From Pedococcus bigeumensis (GTDB lineage: Bacteria; Actinomycetota; Actinomycetes; Actinomycetales; Dermatophilaceae), in assembly GCF_006438965.1 (NCBI RefSeq), contig NZ_RCZM01000001.1, positions 1,009,614-1,073,613 on the forward strand: DNA of 64,000 nucleotides, in the 5' to 3' direction. Shown here piece after piece: positions 40,918 to 49,916 of this stretch. Numbering within the stretch: position 1 is the first letter of the stretch; every line of letters begins with the position of its first letter. The translations under genes and the position numbers were made by a program. The notes under the pieces were generated by a model that was not told the DNA's origin, searched no databases, and saw nothing but the letters and a program-made list of their open reading frames with translations.

Positions 40918-42114
40918 CTAGTCGACCTTGCGGAGGCCAGGGCGCAGGAATGAGGACAGCCCCACCTGGGCGAACATCAGGACCGTCAGCGTGCCCCAGA
41001 CCGCCGTGAACGAGCCAGACAGGTCGCGGACAGCACCCATGCTCGCGGGTCCGAACGACGCGATCGTGTAGCTGAAGAAGAACGCCATCCCGGCCAGCCG
41101 CGCACTGGCCGCGGGAGTGCCCGCGTAGTCGACCATCAGCACCAGCCCGAGGGCGAACGACGCCCCCTGCCCGAACCCCAGCACGGTCGCCCAGACCCAG
41201 GGCGCGGCGGTCGGTGCCAGCCAGAGGCCAGCCTGGCCGAGCAGCCCGAGGACCGACGCCGACAGCAGCAGCACCCGCCGGTCGACGATCTTGTCGGTCA
41301 GCGCTGGGGCCAGCAGGCCGGACACCAGCTGGGCCGCCGTGAAGACGGACAGCAGGTAGCCCGCGTGCGTCGGGTCCCAGCCACGCGCGGTGTACGAGGG
41401 CGCGAGCCAGGCCAGGGTGGAGTAGAACTCGACCGACTGGACGGCGAGGTAGGCGGCGACCAGCCACGCGGTGACATGTCGCCACGGGAGCCGGACGGGC
41501 GCGACGACGGCCGGGTTCGCCGCGCGGTGCCGCGCATGCCCCGTCAGGACCGGCACCCAGGCCAGCACCCCGACGACGGCGAGCAGCGAGCACGAACCCA
41601 GCGCCGCCTGCCACGAGCCCAACCAGCCCTCGAGCGGTACCGACAGGGCCGACGACGCACCGGCTCCGCCCATCATCGCGAGCATGTACAGCCCCGTGAC
41701 CAGCCCTGCGCGTTCGGGCGGGAACAGCTCCTTGACCAGGCCAGGGAGGAGCGTGCCGCCGATGGCGATACCGACCCCGGCGAGGAACGTCCCGGCATAC
41801 AGGGGCCACGTCGCGCCACCGGCGAACCGCAGGGCCAGACCGCCCGCGACGCACGCGATCGACAGCTCGATGGAGGCCGCGGCACCCAGTCGCGCGGCGA
41901 TCCGCTGCGCGAACGGCGCGAACAGGCCCATGCACAGGACGGGCAGCGTGGTGAGCGCGCCGAGGGCCGTGTTGGACAGGCCCAGGTCGTCCGCGATCGA
42001 CTCGGTGAGCGGCGGCACGCTGGCCATGGCGGTGCGCAGGTTGGCGGCCACGGCGACCAACGCCAGAGCCATCAGCCAGACAGGGGGGAGGTGGGGGCTG
42101 CGACGGGAAGACAT
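40918..42114 (-). CDS. MFS transporter, CynX/NimT-like
   Basis: A 398-residue protein with about twelve transmembrane helices and the N-terminal pattern LALVAVAANLRTAMASVPPLTESIADDLGLS shared with the CynX/NimT (cyanate/2-nitroimidazole) subfamily. The usual loop 2-3 motif appears as PFAQRIAARLG. Substrate is unknown. It is a single gene 141 bp from the FUSC gene. Confidence 0.85.
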   Translation of the reverse strand: MSSRRSPHLPPVWLMALALVAVAANLRTAMASVPPLTESIADDLGLSNTALGALTTLPVLCMGLFAPFAQRIAARLGAAASIELSIACVAGGLALRFAGGATWPLYAGTFLAGVGIAIGGTLLPGLVKELFPPERAGLVTGLYMLAMMGGAGASSALSVPLEGWLGSWQAALGSCSLLAVVGVLAWVPVLTGHARHRAANPAVVAPVRLPWRHVTAWLVAAYLAVQSVEFYSTLAWLAPSYTARGWDPTHAGYLLSVFTAAQLVSGLLAPALTDKIVDRRVLLLSASVLGLLGQAGLWLAPTAAPWVWATVLGFGQGASFALGLVLMVDYAGTPAASARLAGMAFFFSYTIASFGPASMGAVRDLSGSFTAVWGTLTVLMFAQVGLSSFLRPGLRKVD

Positions 42115-42137
42115 CCCGGCCAGTCTTGCAGCCGGGT

Positions 42138-43256
42138 TCAGTCGTCGTGCGGGCCGGTCGACATCGACTCAGGCACCATCTCGATCGCCTCGTCATGGGG
42201 CACGCCGGTGAGCATCAGCAGGTCGACGACCATCGAACGGATCTGCGCGCGCATCACCTCACCCGACAGCCCCGCGGACTTGTCGATGACGGCACTGGCC
42301 TCGCCGATCCGCTGGAGCCCGACGCGCGCGTTGGTGGGCAGGCGACGTTCGCCCAGCTCACGGGAGATGTCCTCGCTCGTCTCGGCGAGGGCGTCCAATA
42401 GGTGCAGGTATGCCGTGGGGACGGCTTCCTCGCGCCACGTCGCGATCGCGGCGCGACGGACCAGGACCCGCAGGTTGCGGATGGCGCGGTCAAGGGGTTC
42501 GAGCAGGTCCGCAATGGCCTGGACGCCGGGGAGGTGACGACGCCGGAACGGTGACAGCCGCACCACCGCGATGCCCTCAGCGGACAGCGCCCGGGCCTCG
42601 TCGAGCAGGGACTCGGACTCACGCGCGCGAGACAGCGTGGCCGACGCGAGGTCGGAGTCATGGTTGCGCAGCGAGCGGGCCGTGTCGGCGAGGATCTCGC
42701 CGATCTCGTGGACGACCAGTGCGGCCTGCTGTCGGGGCCGGCGCAGTGGTGCGGCAGGCGCGACCAGGGTGAAGAGCAGGGCGACCACCCCGCCGACGAC
42801 GGCGTCGAGCCACCGGGTGAACGCCTGTCCGGACCCCGCCACGAGGGTGGTGACGATGACCGACTGCACGCCGGCCTGGGTGATCAGCAGCATTCCGGCG
42901 CCGAGCAGTGCGGCCACACTCATGGCCAGCACGACGACGACCACGATCTGCCAGTACCCGGACCCGAAGAAGTGCACGAAGACGTCGCCGACGAACACGC
43001 CGACCGCCACTCCGATCATCACCTCGGTGACCCGGCGGAGTCGCTGGCCGAAGGACATCCCCAGCGAGATCATCGCCGTCACCGGCGCGAAGAACGGCCG
43101 GTTGTGGTGCAGGACCGCGCTGGCCACCCACCAGGCGGTGGCGGCGCCCAGACCGCACTGGACGATGAAGAACATCCGGCTGACCAACCGGTCGACGCGG
43201 GCCCTGGCCTCGTGGCGGGAGCGCCGGCCGGCACGTGCGAAGTCGACGCTGGTCAC
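42138..43256 (-). CDS. FUSC-like aromatic acid exporter family membrane protein
   Basis: 372 residues. After a basic N-terminus there are about six transmembrane helices (about 25-165), including WWVASAVLHHNRPFFAPVTAMISLGMSFGQRLRRVTEV, the FUSC/ArAE signature. A helical cytoplasmic domain (about 185-372) follows. Members export p-hydroxybenzoate-like acids or fusaric acid; the substrate here is unknown. GTG 43256 was chosen because it sits one base after the stop of the upstream gene, giving coupled translation. Confidence 0.8.
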   Translation of the reverse strand: MTSVDFARAGRRSRHEARARVDRLVSRMFFIVQCGLGAATAWWVASAVLHHNRPFFAPVTAMISLGMSFGQRLRRVTEVMIGVAVGVFVGDVFVHFFGSGYWQIVVVVVLAMSVAALLGAGMLLITQAGVQSVIVTTLVAGSGQAFTRWLDAVVGGVVALLFTLVAPAAPLRRPRQQAALVVHEIGEILADTARSLRNHDSDLASATLSRARESESLLDEARALSAEGIAVVRLSPFRRRHLPGVQAIADLLEPLDRAIRNLRVLVRRAAIATWREEAVPTAYLHLLDALAETSEDISRELGERRLPTNARVGLQRIGEASAVIDKSAGLSGEVMRAQIRSMVVDLLMLTGVPHDEAIEMVPESMSTGPHDD

Positions 43257-43257
43257 G

Positions 43258-43833
43258 TCAGCCGTTCTGGCGGTAGGCCGCCTGGAGCAGTGGTTCCAAT
43301 GAGCGAAGGTCGTCCTCGTCGGCGTCTGCAGCCAGGTGCAGCCAGTGGGTGGCCTGCGCGAAACCCTTGGCGGGAGAGAGTCGTTCGTCGTCCGGAGGGG
43401 TCTCACGGAAGCGGAAGCCAACTCGCACGGTGTCGCGCGGCCCTGGGGCCACGGCGACGAACTGGGTCCTGCGCACCACGGGGATGTAGGTGCCGCGACC
43501 CTCACGCCGCACGTCGTCGCCGAGGCCCTCGGCCAGGATGATGATCGCGTCGTGGATCGGGCGCAGGTGCGCTTTGGCGCCGCTGTAGAGCGCGTCGGTG
43601 TAGGCGTCGACATCGGGGCGTTGCCGGCCCGCTGCGGTTGCCGCAGCATCGGCGATGGCCCACTGGGAGTTCTGCGGAACCCCGTGCACCTCCCGCAGCC
43701 AGGCGCGGACGGCCCGCTGGTCCAGGGGGTCCGGGCCGGTCTCGCGCACCAACGCCACCCACTCGTCCAGGGATCGGCCGGTGCGTTCGTCCAGCGACGT
43801 GGTGACGGCCGCCATCATGTCTGCCGGTTCCAT
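43258..43833 (-). CDS. DUF4287 and DUF5655 domain protein
   Basis: 191 residues. An N-terminal DUF4287 domain (TGRSLDEWVALVRETGP, then GVPQNSQWAIAD) is followed by a DUF5655-type domain (YSGAKAHLRPIHDAII, TYIPVVRRTQFVAVAP). Function is unknown; the combination occurs in many actinobacteria. A CATAAT hexamer lies six bases before the ATG, a possible leaderless -10 variant. The gene is followed immediately by the FUSC gene. Confidence 0.82.
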   Translation of the reverse strand: MEPADMMAAVTTSLDERTGRSLDEWVALVRETGPDPLDQRAVRAWLREVHGVPQNSQWAIADAAATAAGRQRPDVDAYTDALYSGAKAHLRPIHDAIIILAEGLGDDVRREGRGTYIPVVRRTQFVAVAPGPRDTVRVGFRFRETPPDDERLSPAKGFAQATHWLHLAADADEDDLRSLEPLLQAAYRQNG

Positions 43834-43866
43834 GCCCCGATTATGTCGGTCTGGCCCAGGACCTGC

Positions 43867-44046
43867 TCAGAACACGACCACGAGGAAGAACAGCACCGTG
43901 ATGACCACCGCGACGAGGCAGCCGGCCCCGGCGCCCGAGGCAGCGCCCCCGGAGCCGCCCTTGCCCAGCCGGTAGACGACCGCGAACAGGACGACGAGCG
44001 CGACGATCCACCACCACCCCTGGACGCTCGCGCCGAGCTGGTCCAT
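43867..44046 (-). CDS. Small membrane protein
   Basis: A 59-residue protein from ATG 44046 with two hydrophobic helices (WWWIVALVVLFAVVYRL and CLVAVVITVLFFLVVVF) joined by a Gly/Ser/Ala-rich loop. It lies 13 bp downstream of the uridine-kinase-like gene on the same strand. No family recognised; the pattern supports a real membrane protein but not a role. Confidence 0.6.
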   Translation of the reverse strand: MDQLGASVQGWWWIVALVVLFAVVYRLGKGGSGGAASGAGAGCLVAVVITVLFFLVVVF

Positions 44047-44059
44047 CACGTGCGCCACG

Positions 44060-44647
44060 CTAGCGACGGTGGGTGGTGTCGACGAACAGGTCGGCGCGCT
44101 CCCAGGTGCGGTCGGCGTCGTAGAGACGGCGCTCCTGGACGGCCCAGCCCTCCCAGTAGGGGGCGTAGCCGGCGTCCCGGGCGAGTCCGCGCGCCCTGCG
44201 CACGGTCTCCTCGGCCTCGACCCAGACCAGCACCGAAGCCGCCTTGCCGGCGGGGAGGGCGCCGGACCCGCAGCCCTCGAGGACGACGACCTCCGACGAG
44301 GGCAGCTGCACCCACTCGGCATACTGCTCGGCGGCCCAGTCCCAGCGCCGGTAGCGGGCGGGGAGGCCCTCGGCGAGCGGCCCCACGATCCACTCCTGGG
44401 CGCGGTGCGTACCGGCCCTCAGGCCGTCCCACCCGGGGTAGAGGTCGTCCATGTGCACGGTCGGCGCGGCGAGCGTTGCGGCCAGGTCGCGGGCCAAGGT
44501 CGTCTTGCCGGCGCCGCTCGGGCCGTCGATGCAGATGAGGTGCGTGCTGCCGCACAGGGCGTCGCTGCCGTCGACCAGGCTGACGATGGCCGCGACCACG
44601 TCCACCGTGCGGTCGAGGCGGATGGCCGCTCTGTGGTCGGTGGGCAT
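44060..44647 (-). CDS. Uridine kinase-like P-loop protein
   Basis: 195 residues with the Walker [12 protein letters not shown] (about 42-52), the substrate-side [12 protein letters not shown] motif typical of uridine kinase/phosphoribulokinase folds, and a lid region rich in arginines ([14 protein letters not shown]). Many actinobacterial proteins of this type are annotated as uridine kinases without direct proof. A leaderless -10 element TAGTCT seven bases upstream supports ATG 44647. Confidence 0.78.
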   Translation of the reverse strand: MPTDHRAAIRLDRTVDVVAAIVSLVDGSDALCGSTHLICIDGPSGAGKTTLARDLAATLAAPTVHMDDLYPGWDGLRAGTHRAQEWIVGPLAEGLPARYRRWDWAAEQYAEWVQLPSSEVVVLEGCGSGALPAGKAASVLVWVEAEETVRRARGLARDAGYAPYWEGWAVQERRLYDADRTWERADLFVDTTHRR

Positions 44648-44678
44648 GTGCTCAAGACTAGATCGCTACGCTCGCAGC
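44648..44678. promoter_or_regulatory. Divergent leaderless promoters in a 31-bp gap
   Basis: The whole space between two divergent start codons holds two -10 elements. TAGTCT on the minus strand (44660-44655) is seven bases before the kinase ATG. TACGCT on the plus strand (44667-44672) is six bases before the hisF GTG. The two -35 regions would fall in, or beyond, each other's promoter, so the two polymerases probably exclude each other. Confidence 0.6.
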
Positions 44679-45452
44679 GTGAGTGTTGCGACCCGCGTCA
44701 TCCCCTGCCTCGACGTGGACGCCGGGCGGGTGGTTAAGGGCGTCAACTTCGCCAACCTGCGCGATGCGGGCGACCCGGTCGAGCTCGCGAAGGCCTATGG
44801 GGAGCAGGGTGCCGACGAGCTCACCTTCCTCGACGTCACGGCCAGCAGCGGCAACCGGGAGACGACCTACGACATCGTGCATCGCACCGCCGAGCAGGTC
44901 TTCATCCCGCTGACCGTCGGCGGGGGAGTGCGCACCGTCGACGACGTGGACCGCCTGCTGCGGGCCGGAGCGGACAAGGTGGGTGTCAACACCGCCGCCA
45001 TCGCGCGACCCGAGCTCATCGCCGAGGTCGCGGACCGGTTCGGCTCGCAGGTGCTGGTGCTCTCCGCCGACGTCCGTCGCCGCCGGGACGACTCCGGCGC
45101 GACGACGGCTGACTTCGAGGTCACCACGCACGGAGGGCGCCAGGGCGCGGGGCTCGACGCCATCGAGTGGTGCGCCCGCGCGGCCGAGCTCGGTGCCGGG
45201 GAGATCCTGCTGAACTCGATGGACGCCGACGGCACCAAGGACGGCTTCGACCTCGAGCTCATCGAGCTGGTTCGCCGGGAGGTGCGGATCCCGCTGATCG
45301 CTAGTGGCGGGGCCGGCCGGGTCGACCACTTCGCGCCAGCGGTACGCGCAGGGGCCGACGCGGTCCTCGCCGCCAGCGTCTTCCACTTCGGTGAGCTCAC
45401 CATCGGTGAGGTCAAGGACGCCCTGCGGGAGGGCGGCATACCGGTGCGTTGA
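44679..45452 (+). CDS. hisF: Imidazole glycerol phosphate synthase cyclase subunit
   Basis: A 257-residue TIM barrel that, with HisH, makes imidazole glycerol phosphate and AICAR. It begins [20 protein letters not shown]; the catalytic Asp is in CLDVD and the second Asp lies in [15 protein letters not shown]; phosphate-binding loops VGGGVRT and ASGGAG are intact. The GTG 44679 start has a leaderless promoter. hisH, hisA and other his genes are not nearby. Confidence 0.96.
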   Translation: MSVATRVIPCLDVDAGRVVKGVNFANLRDAGDPVELAKAYGEQGADELTFLDVTASSGNRETTYDIVHRTAEQVFIPLTVGGGVRTVDDVDRLLRAGADKVGVNTAAIARPELIAEVADRFGSQVLVLSADVRRRRDDSGATTADFEVTTHGGRQGAGLDAIEWCARAAELGAGEILLNSMDADGTKDGFDLELIELVRREVRIPLIASGGAGRVDHFAPAVRAGADAVLAASVFHFGELTIGEVKDALREGGIPVR

Positions 45453-45471
45453 GGTTGCCGTCGCCGGGCGG

Positions 45472-46116
45472 TCAGGTGAGGCCGAGAGGGGCGGCCCACA
45501 GGGCGTCCACCGCGGACTCGCCGCCCGTCACCTCGAGGTCGGCGACGCGATGACGGCCGTATGCCGCGAGCATCAGCTCGGCAGGGGTGCCCTCCAGGAC
45601 CACCGTGCCGAGCTCGGTGGCACTGCGGGCCTCCAGAGACTGACCTTCCGGGGTGCGCAGGACGACCCCGACCGGGCTGCGGCGGAAGAACACCTTGGCC
45701 ATGCGGGACAACATCTTCCACAGTGCACGCGATTCGCGTGGGGACAGCTCGCGCTGCGGACCGACGGTCTCGTCGCCGCGGAGGACGTCCTCGTGGTGGA
45801 TGAAGTACTCGATGAAGTTGAAGGCGTCGTCGACCCCGGCGAACTGGGCGGGCGACCACTTGGGGGGTCCGGAGCGGACCAGCTCGACGAGCTCGGGCCA
45901 CGGTTTGGCGGCGTACTCCTCCATCCCGCTCTCGAGCCGGCTGGCCAGCGGCGGCAGCCAGATGCCGGGTGCGAGGTCGGGGCGGCGCTCGCGCACGACG
46001 AGGTGGGCGGCGAGGTCAGCGGTGGTCCAGGGCGAGCAGAGGGTGGGGGCGTTCGGACCCATCGCGACGAAGGTGTCACAGAGGGCGTCGCGCTCGAGCT
46101 GGGCGAGGTGGGTCAT
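45472..46116 (-). CDS. TIGR03085 family protein (mycothiol-dependent DinB-like fold)
   Basis: A 214-residue actinobacterial protein. The N-terminus (LAQLERDALCDTFVAMGPNAPTLCSPWTTADLAAHLVVRERRP) matches the maleylpyruvate isomerase/mycothiol-dependent DinB-like family; the IEYFIHHEDVLRG segment is the second conserved stretch. Function is unknown. TAAGGT six bases before the ATG indicates a leaderless message. Confidence 0.85.
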   Translation of the reverse strand: MTHLAQLERDALCDTFVAMGPNAPTLCSPWTTADLAAHLVVRERRPDLAPGIWLPPLASRLESGMEEYAAKPWPELVELVRSGPPKWSPAQFAGVDDAFNFIEYFIHHEDVLRGDETVGPQRELSPRESRALWKMLSRMAKVFFRRSPVGVVLRTPEGQSLEARSATELGTVVLEGTPAELMLAAYGRHRVADLEVTGGESAVDALWAAPLGLT

Positions 46117-46122
46117 GGGACG

Positions 46123-46128
46123 ACCTTA
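46123..46128 (-). promoter_or_regulatory. -10 element of the leaderless TIGR03085 gene
   Basis: TAAGGT on the minus strand, six bases before ATG 46116. Confidence 0.5.
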
Positions 46129-46242
46129 CGAGGCGTCGACGAGGGGCCTGGATGGAGTGGGAGTCCGACCCGCGTGAGAGGGTTGGACCTTCCACATTGT
46201 CACTCGCCCTGGGCGCCCTGTGCCCGAACCCGGAGGTCTGTC

Positions 46243-48072
46243 GTGTCCGTCGACGCTGCGCCGTCGCTGCGCCGCAGCCTCGGCATCGTGGGCGTCGGGA
46301 TCCGGCGTGAGCCGCGGTGGTTCGCGCTCGCGGTCGCGGGCAGCGCCCTCTACGGCGTGATGACGGTGCTCACCGCCGCGGCGATCGGCAAGGTGACGCG
46401 TGAGCAGGTCCAGCCGGCGGTCGCCGCGGGCCATGCCACGCCGGCCCAGCTGTGGGCCATCTTCGGGTGGATCGCCGGGGTCGTCGTGATCAACGTCGTC
46501 GGCGTCGTGATCCGGCGCATCGCTGCGGGCTTCACGATGTACAACGTCGCGGCGGGCTTCCGTCGCGAGGTGACCCGGCAGTACCTCAGGCTCCCGCTCG
46601 CGTGGCACCACCGGCACCCGTCCGGCCAGCTGCTGTCCAACGCGAACGCCGACGTCGAGGCGACGTGGAACGTGTTCGCGCCGCTGCCCATGGCCATCGG
46701 CGTGATCATCATGCTGGTCGCCGGCATCGTGCAGATGATCCTGGTCGACCCGGTCATGGCGATCATCGGCCTGACCGTCTTCCCGTTGCTGTTCCTGGCC
46801 AACATGGTCTTCCAGCGCGCCATGTCACCCAAGGTCTCCCGCGCCCAGCAGCTCCGCGCCGAGGTGAGCGAGGTCGCGCACGAGAGCTTCGAGGCCGCCC
46901 TCATCGTCAAGTCGATGGGGCGCGAGGAGCAGGAGTCGGTCCGGTTCGAGGAGGTCACCAGGCGGCTGCAGCGGGCCAACGTCGAGGTCGGCCGCACTCG
47001 CGGCACCTTCGACCCCGTCATCGAGTCCATCCCCACCCTGGGCACGCTTGCCGTCCTCGTCGTCGGCGCACACCAGGTGGCCTCGGGCCGCCTCGAGCCC
47101 GCGGCGGTCGTCCAGGTGGCCTACCTCATCTCGGTGCTGGCCTTCCCGGTCCGCGCGCTGGGCTGGGTGCTCGGCGAGCTCCCGCGGACCGTGGTCGGCT
47201 GGGACCGGGTCGACGCTGTCCTCAAGGCGCGAGGTGAGCTGGCGTTCGGTGAGGCCGAGCTGCCGCGTCGTGGCGCGTCGCACGCGGCGCTGTCGCACGT
47301 CGACTACTCCTACGACATCGTCGACGAGGCGGGTGAGGAGTCGACCTTCCAGGCCATCCACGAGGTTTCCCTCGAGGTCCCTGCTGGGTCGACGGTTGCG
47401 CTGGTCGGCCCCACCGGCTCGGGCAAGACGACGCTGACCAACCTCACCCTGCGGCTGGTCGACCCCCACCGTGGGCACGTGACGCTCGATGGTCTCGATC
47501 TTCGCGAGATCACCCGCGGCGGCGTCTCCGCGGTGGCCGCCCTCGTGCCGCAGCAGACCTTCATGTTCGACGACACGGTGAGCGGCAACGTCGCCCTGGG
47601 CGGCGACTACACCGACGACCAGGTGTGGGCGGCGCTGGAGATCGCGCAGGCGACCGGGTTCGTGCAGGACCTGCCGCTGGGCATCGAGACCCGGGTGGGG
47701 GAGCGGGGCACGTCACTGTCGGGTGGCCAGCGCCAGCGGATCGCGTTGGCCCGAGCCGTGATCCGCGGCCCGCAGCTGCTCGTCCTCGACGACGCCACGA
47801 GCGCGGTGGACCCGGCGGTCGAGCAGGCGATCCTGGCCGGGCTCCGCCGGTCCAGCGCCGGCACCTCGGTCCTCGTCGTCGCCTACCGGATGTCGACGAT
47901 CACGCTGGCCGACCAGATCGTCTACGTCGAAGGTGGTCGCGTCGTCGACCACGGCACCCATCGTGAGCTGGAGCAGCGGTGCGAGGGCTACCAGCGCCTC
48001 GTCACGGCCTACGCGCGTGAGGCGGCCGAGCGGGCCGCCGTCGCCGCCGACGAGGAAGGGGCCACGGCATGA
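46243..48072 (+). CDS. ABC transporter, fused permease/ATPase (first half of a probable heterodimer)
   Basis: 609 residues. Six transmembrane helices (about 20-330) are followed by an ATPase domain (about 350-590) with Walker A GPTGSGKTT, signature LSGGQRQRIALARA and Walker B LLVLDDATSAVD. GTG 46243 was chosen because GGAGG lies 7 bases upstream. Walker B ends in D-D rather than the catalytic D-E, so this half probably has a degenerate ATP site, as in heterodimeric exporters. It overlaps the next transporter by 4 bp. Confidence 0.92.
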   Translation: MSVDAAPSLRRSLGIVGVGIRREPRWFALAVAGSALYGVMTVLTAAAIGKVTREQVQPAVAAGHATPAQLWAIFGWIAGVVVINVVGVVIRRIAAGFTMYNVAAGFRREVTRQYLRLPLAWHHRHPSGQLLSNANADVEATWNVFAPLPMAIGVIIMLVAGIVQMILVDPVMAIIGLTVFPLLFLANMVFQRAMSPKVSRAQQLRAEVSEVAHESFEAALIVKSMGREEQESVRFEEVTRRLQRANVEVGRTRGTFDPVIESIPTLGTLAVLVVGAHQVASGRLEPAAVVQVAYLISVLAFPVRALGWVLGELPRTVVGWDRVDAVLKARGELAFGEAELPRRGASHAALSHVDYSYDIVDEAGEESTFQAIHEVSLEVPAGSTVALVGPTGSGKTTLTNLTLRLVDPHRGHVTLDGLDLREITRGGVSAVAALVPQQTFMFDDTVSGNVALGGDYTDDQVWAALEIAQATGFVQDLPLGIETRVGERGTSLSGGQRQRIALARAVIRGPQLLVLDDATSAVDPAVEQAILAGLRRSSAGTSVLVVAYRMSTITLADQIVYVEGGRVVDHGTHRELEQRCEGYQRLVTAYAREAAERAAVAADEEGATA

Positions 48073-49850
48073 GCACGTCCATCGACGCCACCTCCTCCCT
48101 CGGCACCATGGCGACCCTGCGTCGCGGGCTCGACCTTTCACCTGAGCTGCGGCGCGGGCTCTGGGTCACCCTCGGGCTGGCTGCCATCACGACCGTCGGC
48201 CGGATCGTCGTGCCGTTCGTGGTCCAGCAGACGACCGACCACGGACTCCTCGGCAAGGGCGGCCCCGACCCGGGCCTGGTGACCCGCTACGTCCTGTTCG
48301 CCCTCATCGCCGTGGCGGCCACCGCCCTGAGCGCGTATGCCGTGAACGTGCGCCTCTTCCGCGCCTCCGAAGCAGGCCTCGCGTCGCTGCGGCTCAAGGC
48401 GTTCCGCCACATCCACGACCTGTCGATGCTCACCCAGAACACCGAGCGTCGCGGTTCGATGGTCAGCCGGGTCACGTCGGACGTCGACACCATCAGCCAG
48501 TTCGTCCAGTTCGGCGGCATCATCCTGGTGCTCAGCCTCGGACAGATCGCCGTCGCCACCGGGCTGATGTTCTACTACAGCCCGCTGCTGACCGGCGTCG
48601 TGTGGCTGTGCTTCGTGCCGCTGCTGTTCGTCATCAAGCGGTTCCAGGCCATCGTCGGTAGGGCCTACACGATCGTGCGCGAACGCGTCGGCGACCTGCT
48701 GGCGGCCGTGTCCGAGTCCGTCGTGGGCGCGGCGACGATCCGGGCCTATGGGGTCGAGGAGCGCACCGCCCATCGCATCGACGGTGCCATCGAGGCGCAC
48801 CGGAGCGCCTCCATCCGGGCACAGGTGCGCTCGGTCGTCGCCTTCTCCTCGGGCCAGCTCGTGGCCGGGCTGACCCTGGCCGTGGTCCTCGTCGTCGGGA
48901 CGATCCAGGCGTCTGCTGGCCACCTCACCCTCGGGCAGCTGCTCGCGTTCCTCTTCCTCGTCAACCTGTTCACCCAGCCGGTCCAGCAGGCCACCGAGAT
49001 CCTCAACGAGCTCCAGAACGCCGTCGCCGGCTGGCGCCGGGTCATCGGCGTGATCGACACCCCGGCCGACGTGGCCGACCCAGGCGACGACGGGCAGGTG
49101 CTGCCCCGTGGACCCATCGCCGTCGACTTCGACGGCGTCTCCTTCGCCTACCCCGGCGCCGACACGGTGCTGCACGACGTCAACCTCGCCATCGGGCCGC
49201 GCAGCCGAGTCGCGATCGTGGGGGAGACCGGCTCCGGCAAGTCGACCCTGGCCAAGCTGCTCACCCGGCTGATGGATCCCACCGAGGGCACCGTCCGCAT
49301 CGACGGGGTCGACCTGCGCGAGGTCCGGTTCTCGTCGCTGCGCGAGCGGGTCGTCCTGGTGCCCCAGGAGGGTTTCCTCTTCGACGCGACGCTGCGCGAG
49401 AACGTGCGGTTCGGCCGCCCCGACGCCACCGACGACGACGTGAAGCTCGCCCTCACCGAGCTCGGCCTGGATGCCTGGCTGGCCGGTCTGCCCCAGGGGC
49501 TGGCCACCGAGGTCGGTCAGCGTGGCGAGTCGCTGTCCGCAGGGGAGCGGCAGCTGGTGGCGCTGGCTCGCGCCTACCTCGCCGACCCCGACCTGCTCGT
49601 CCTCGACGAAGCCACCTCCGCCGTGGACCCCTCCACCGAGGTGCGCCTCCAGCGCGCGCTCGAGGGGCTGACCCGGGGACGCACCTCCATCGCCATCGCC
49701 CACCGCCTGTCCACCGCCGAAGCCGCCGACGAGGTCATCGTCGTCGACCGCGGGCGGATCGTGGAACGTGGCCCCCACCGGGACCTCGTCCGACAGGACG
49801 GCGTGTATGCCGCGTTGCACGCTTCGTGGGCCGCCCAACAGCGCAGCTAG
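48069..49850 (+). CDS. ABC transporter, fused permease/ATPase (second half of a probable heterodimer)
   Basis: 593 residues with six transmembrane helices (about 25-320) and an ATPase domain with Walker A GETGSGKST, Walker B LLVLDEATSAVD with the catalytic Glu, and a modified signature LSAGERQLVALARA in place of LSGGQ. One half with D-D and the other with LSAGE fits a heterodimer that has one consensus and one degenerate ATP site. Substrate could be a drug, lipid or peptide; it is not shown by sequence. An IS110 element follows its stop codon within 70 bp. Confidence 0.92.
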   Translation: MSTSIDATSSLGTMATLRRGLDLSPELRRGLWVTLGLAAITTVGRIVVPFVVQQTTDHGLLGKGGPDPGLVTRYVLFALIAVAATALSAYAVNVRLFRASEAGLASLRLKAFRHIHDLSMLTQNTERRGSMVSRVTSDVDTISQFVQFGGIILVLSLGQIAVATGLMFYYSPLLTGVVWLCFVPLLFVIKRFQAIVGRAYTIVRERVGDLLAAVSESVVGAATIRAYGVEERTAHRIDGAIEAHRSASIRAQVRSVVAFSSGQLVAGLTLAVVLVVGTIQASAGHLTLGQLLAFLFLVNLFTQPVQQATEILNELQNAVAGWRRVIGVIDTPADVADPGDDGQVLPRGPIAVDFDGVSFAYPGADTVLHDVNLAIGPRSRVAIVGETGSGKSTLAKLLTRLMDPTEGTVRIDGVDLREVRFSSLRERVVLVPQEGFLFDATLRENVRFGRPDATDDDVKLALTELGLDAWLAGLPQGLATEVGQRGESLSAGERQLVALARAYLADPDLLVLDEATSAVDPSTEVRLQRALEGLTRGRTSIAIAHRLSTAEAADEVIVVDRGRIVERGPHRDLVRQDGVYAALHASWAAQQRS

Positions 49851-49916
49851 CCCCCCCGTCGACGAGGGCCAAGCTGGACAACATCCGGCCCGCGTCATAC
49901 CGGCTCCCTTCTGTTG

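Noticed and set aside
42138..43649. A longer FUSC protein starting at 43649
   Set aside because: The extension runs antiphase through the DUF4287/DUF5655 gene; GTG 43256 directly follows that gene's stop.
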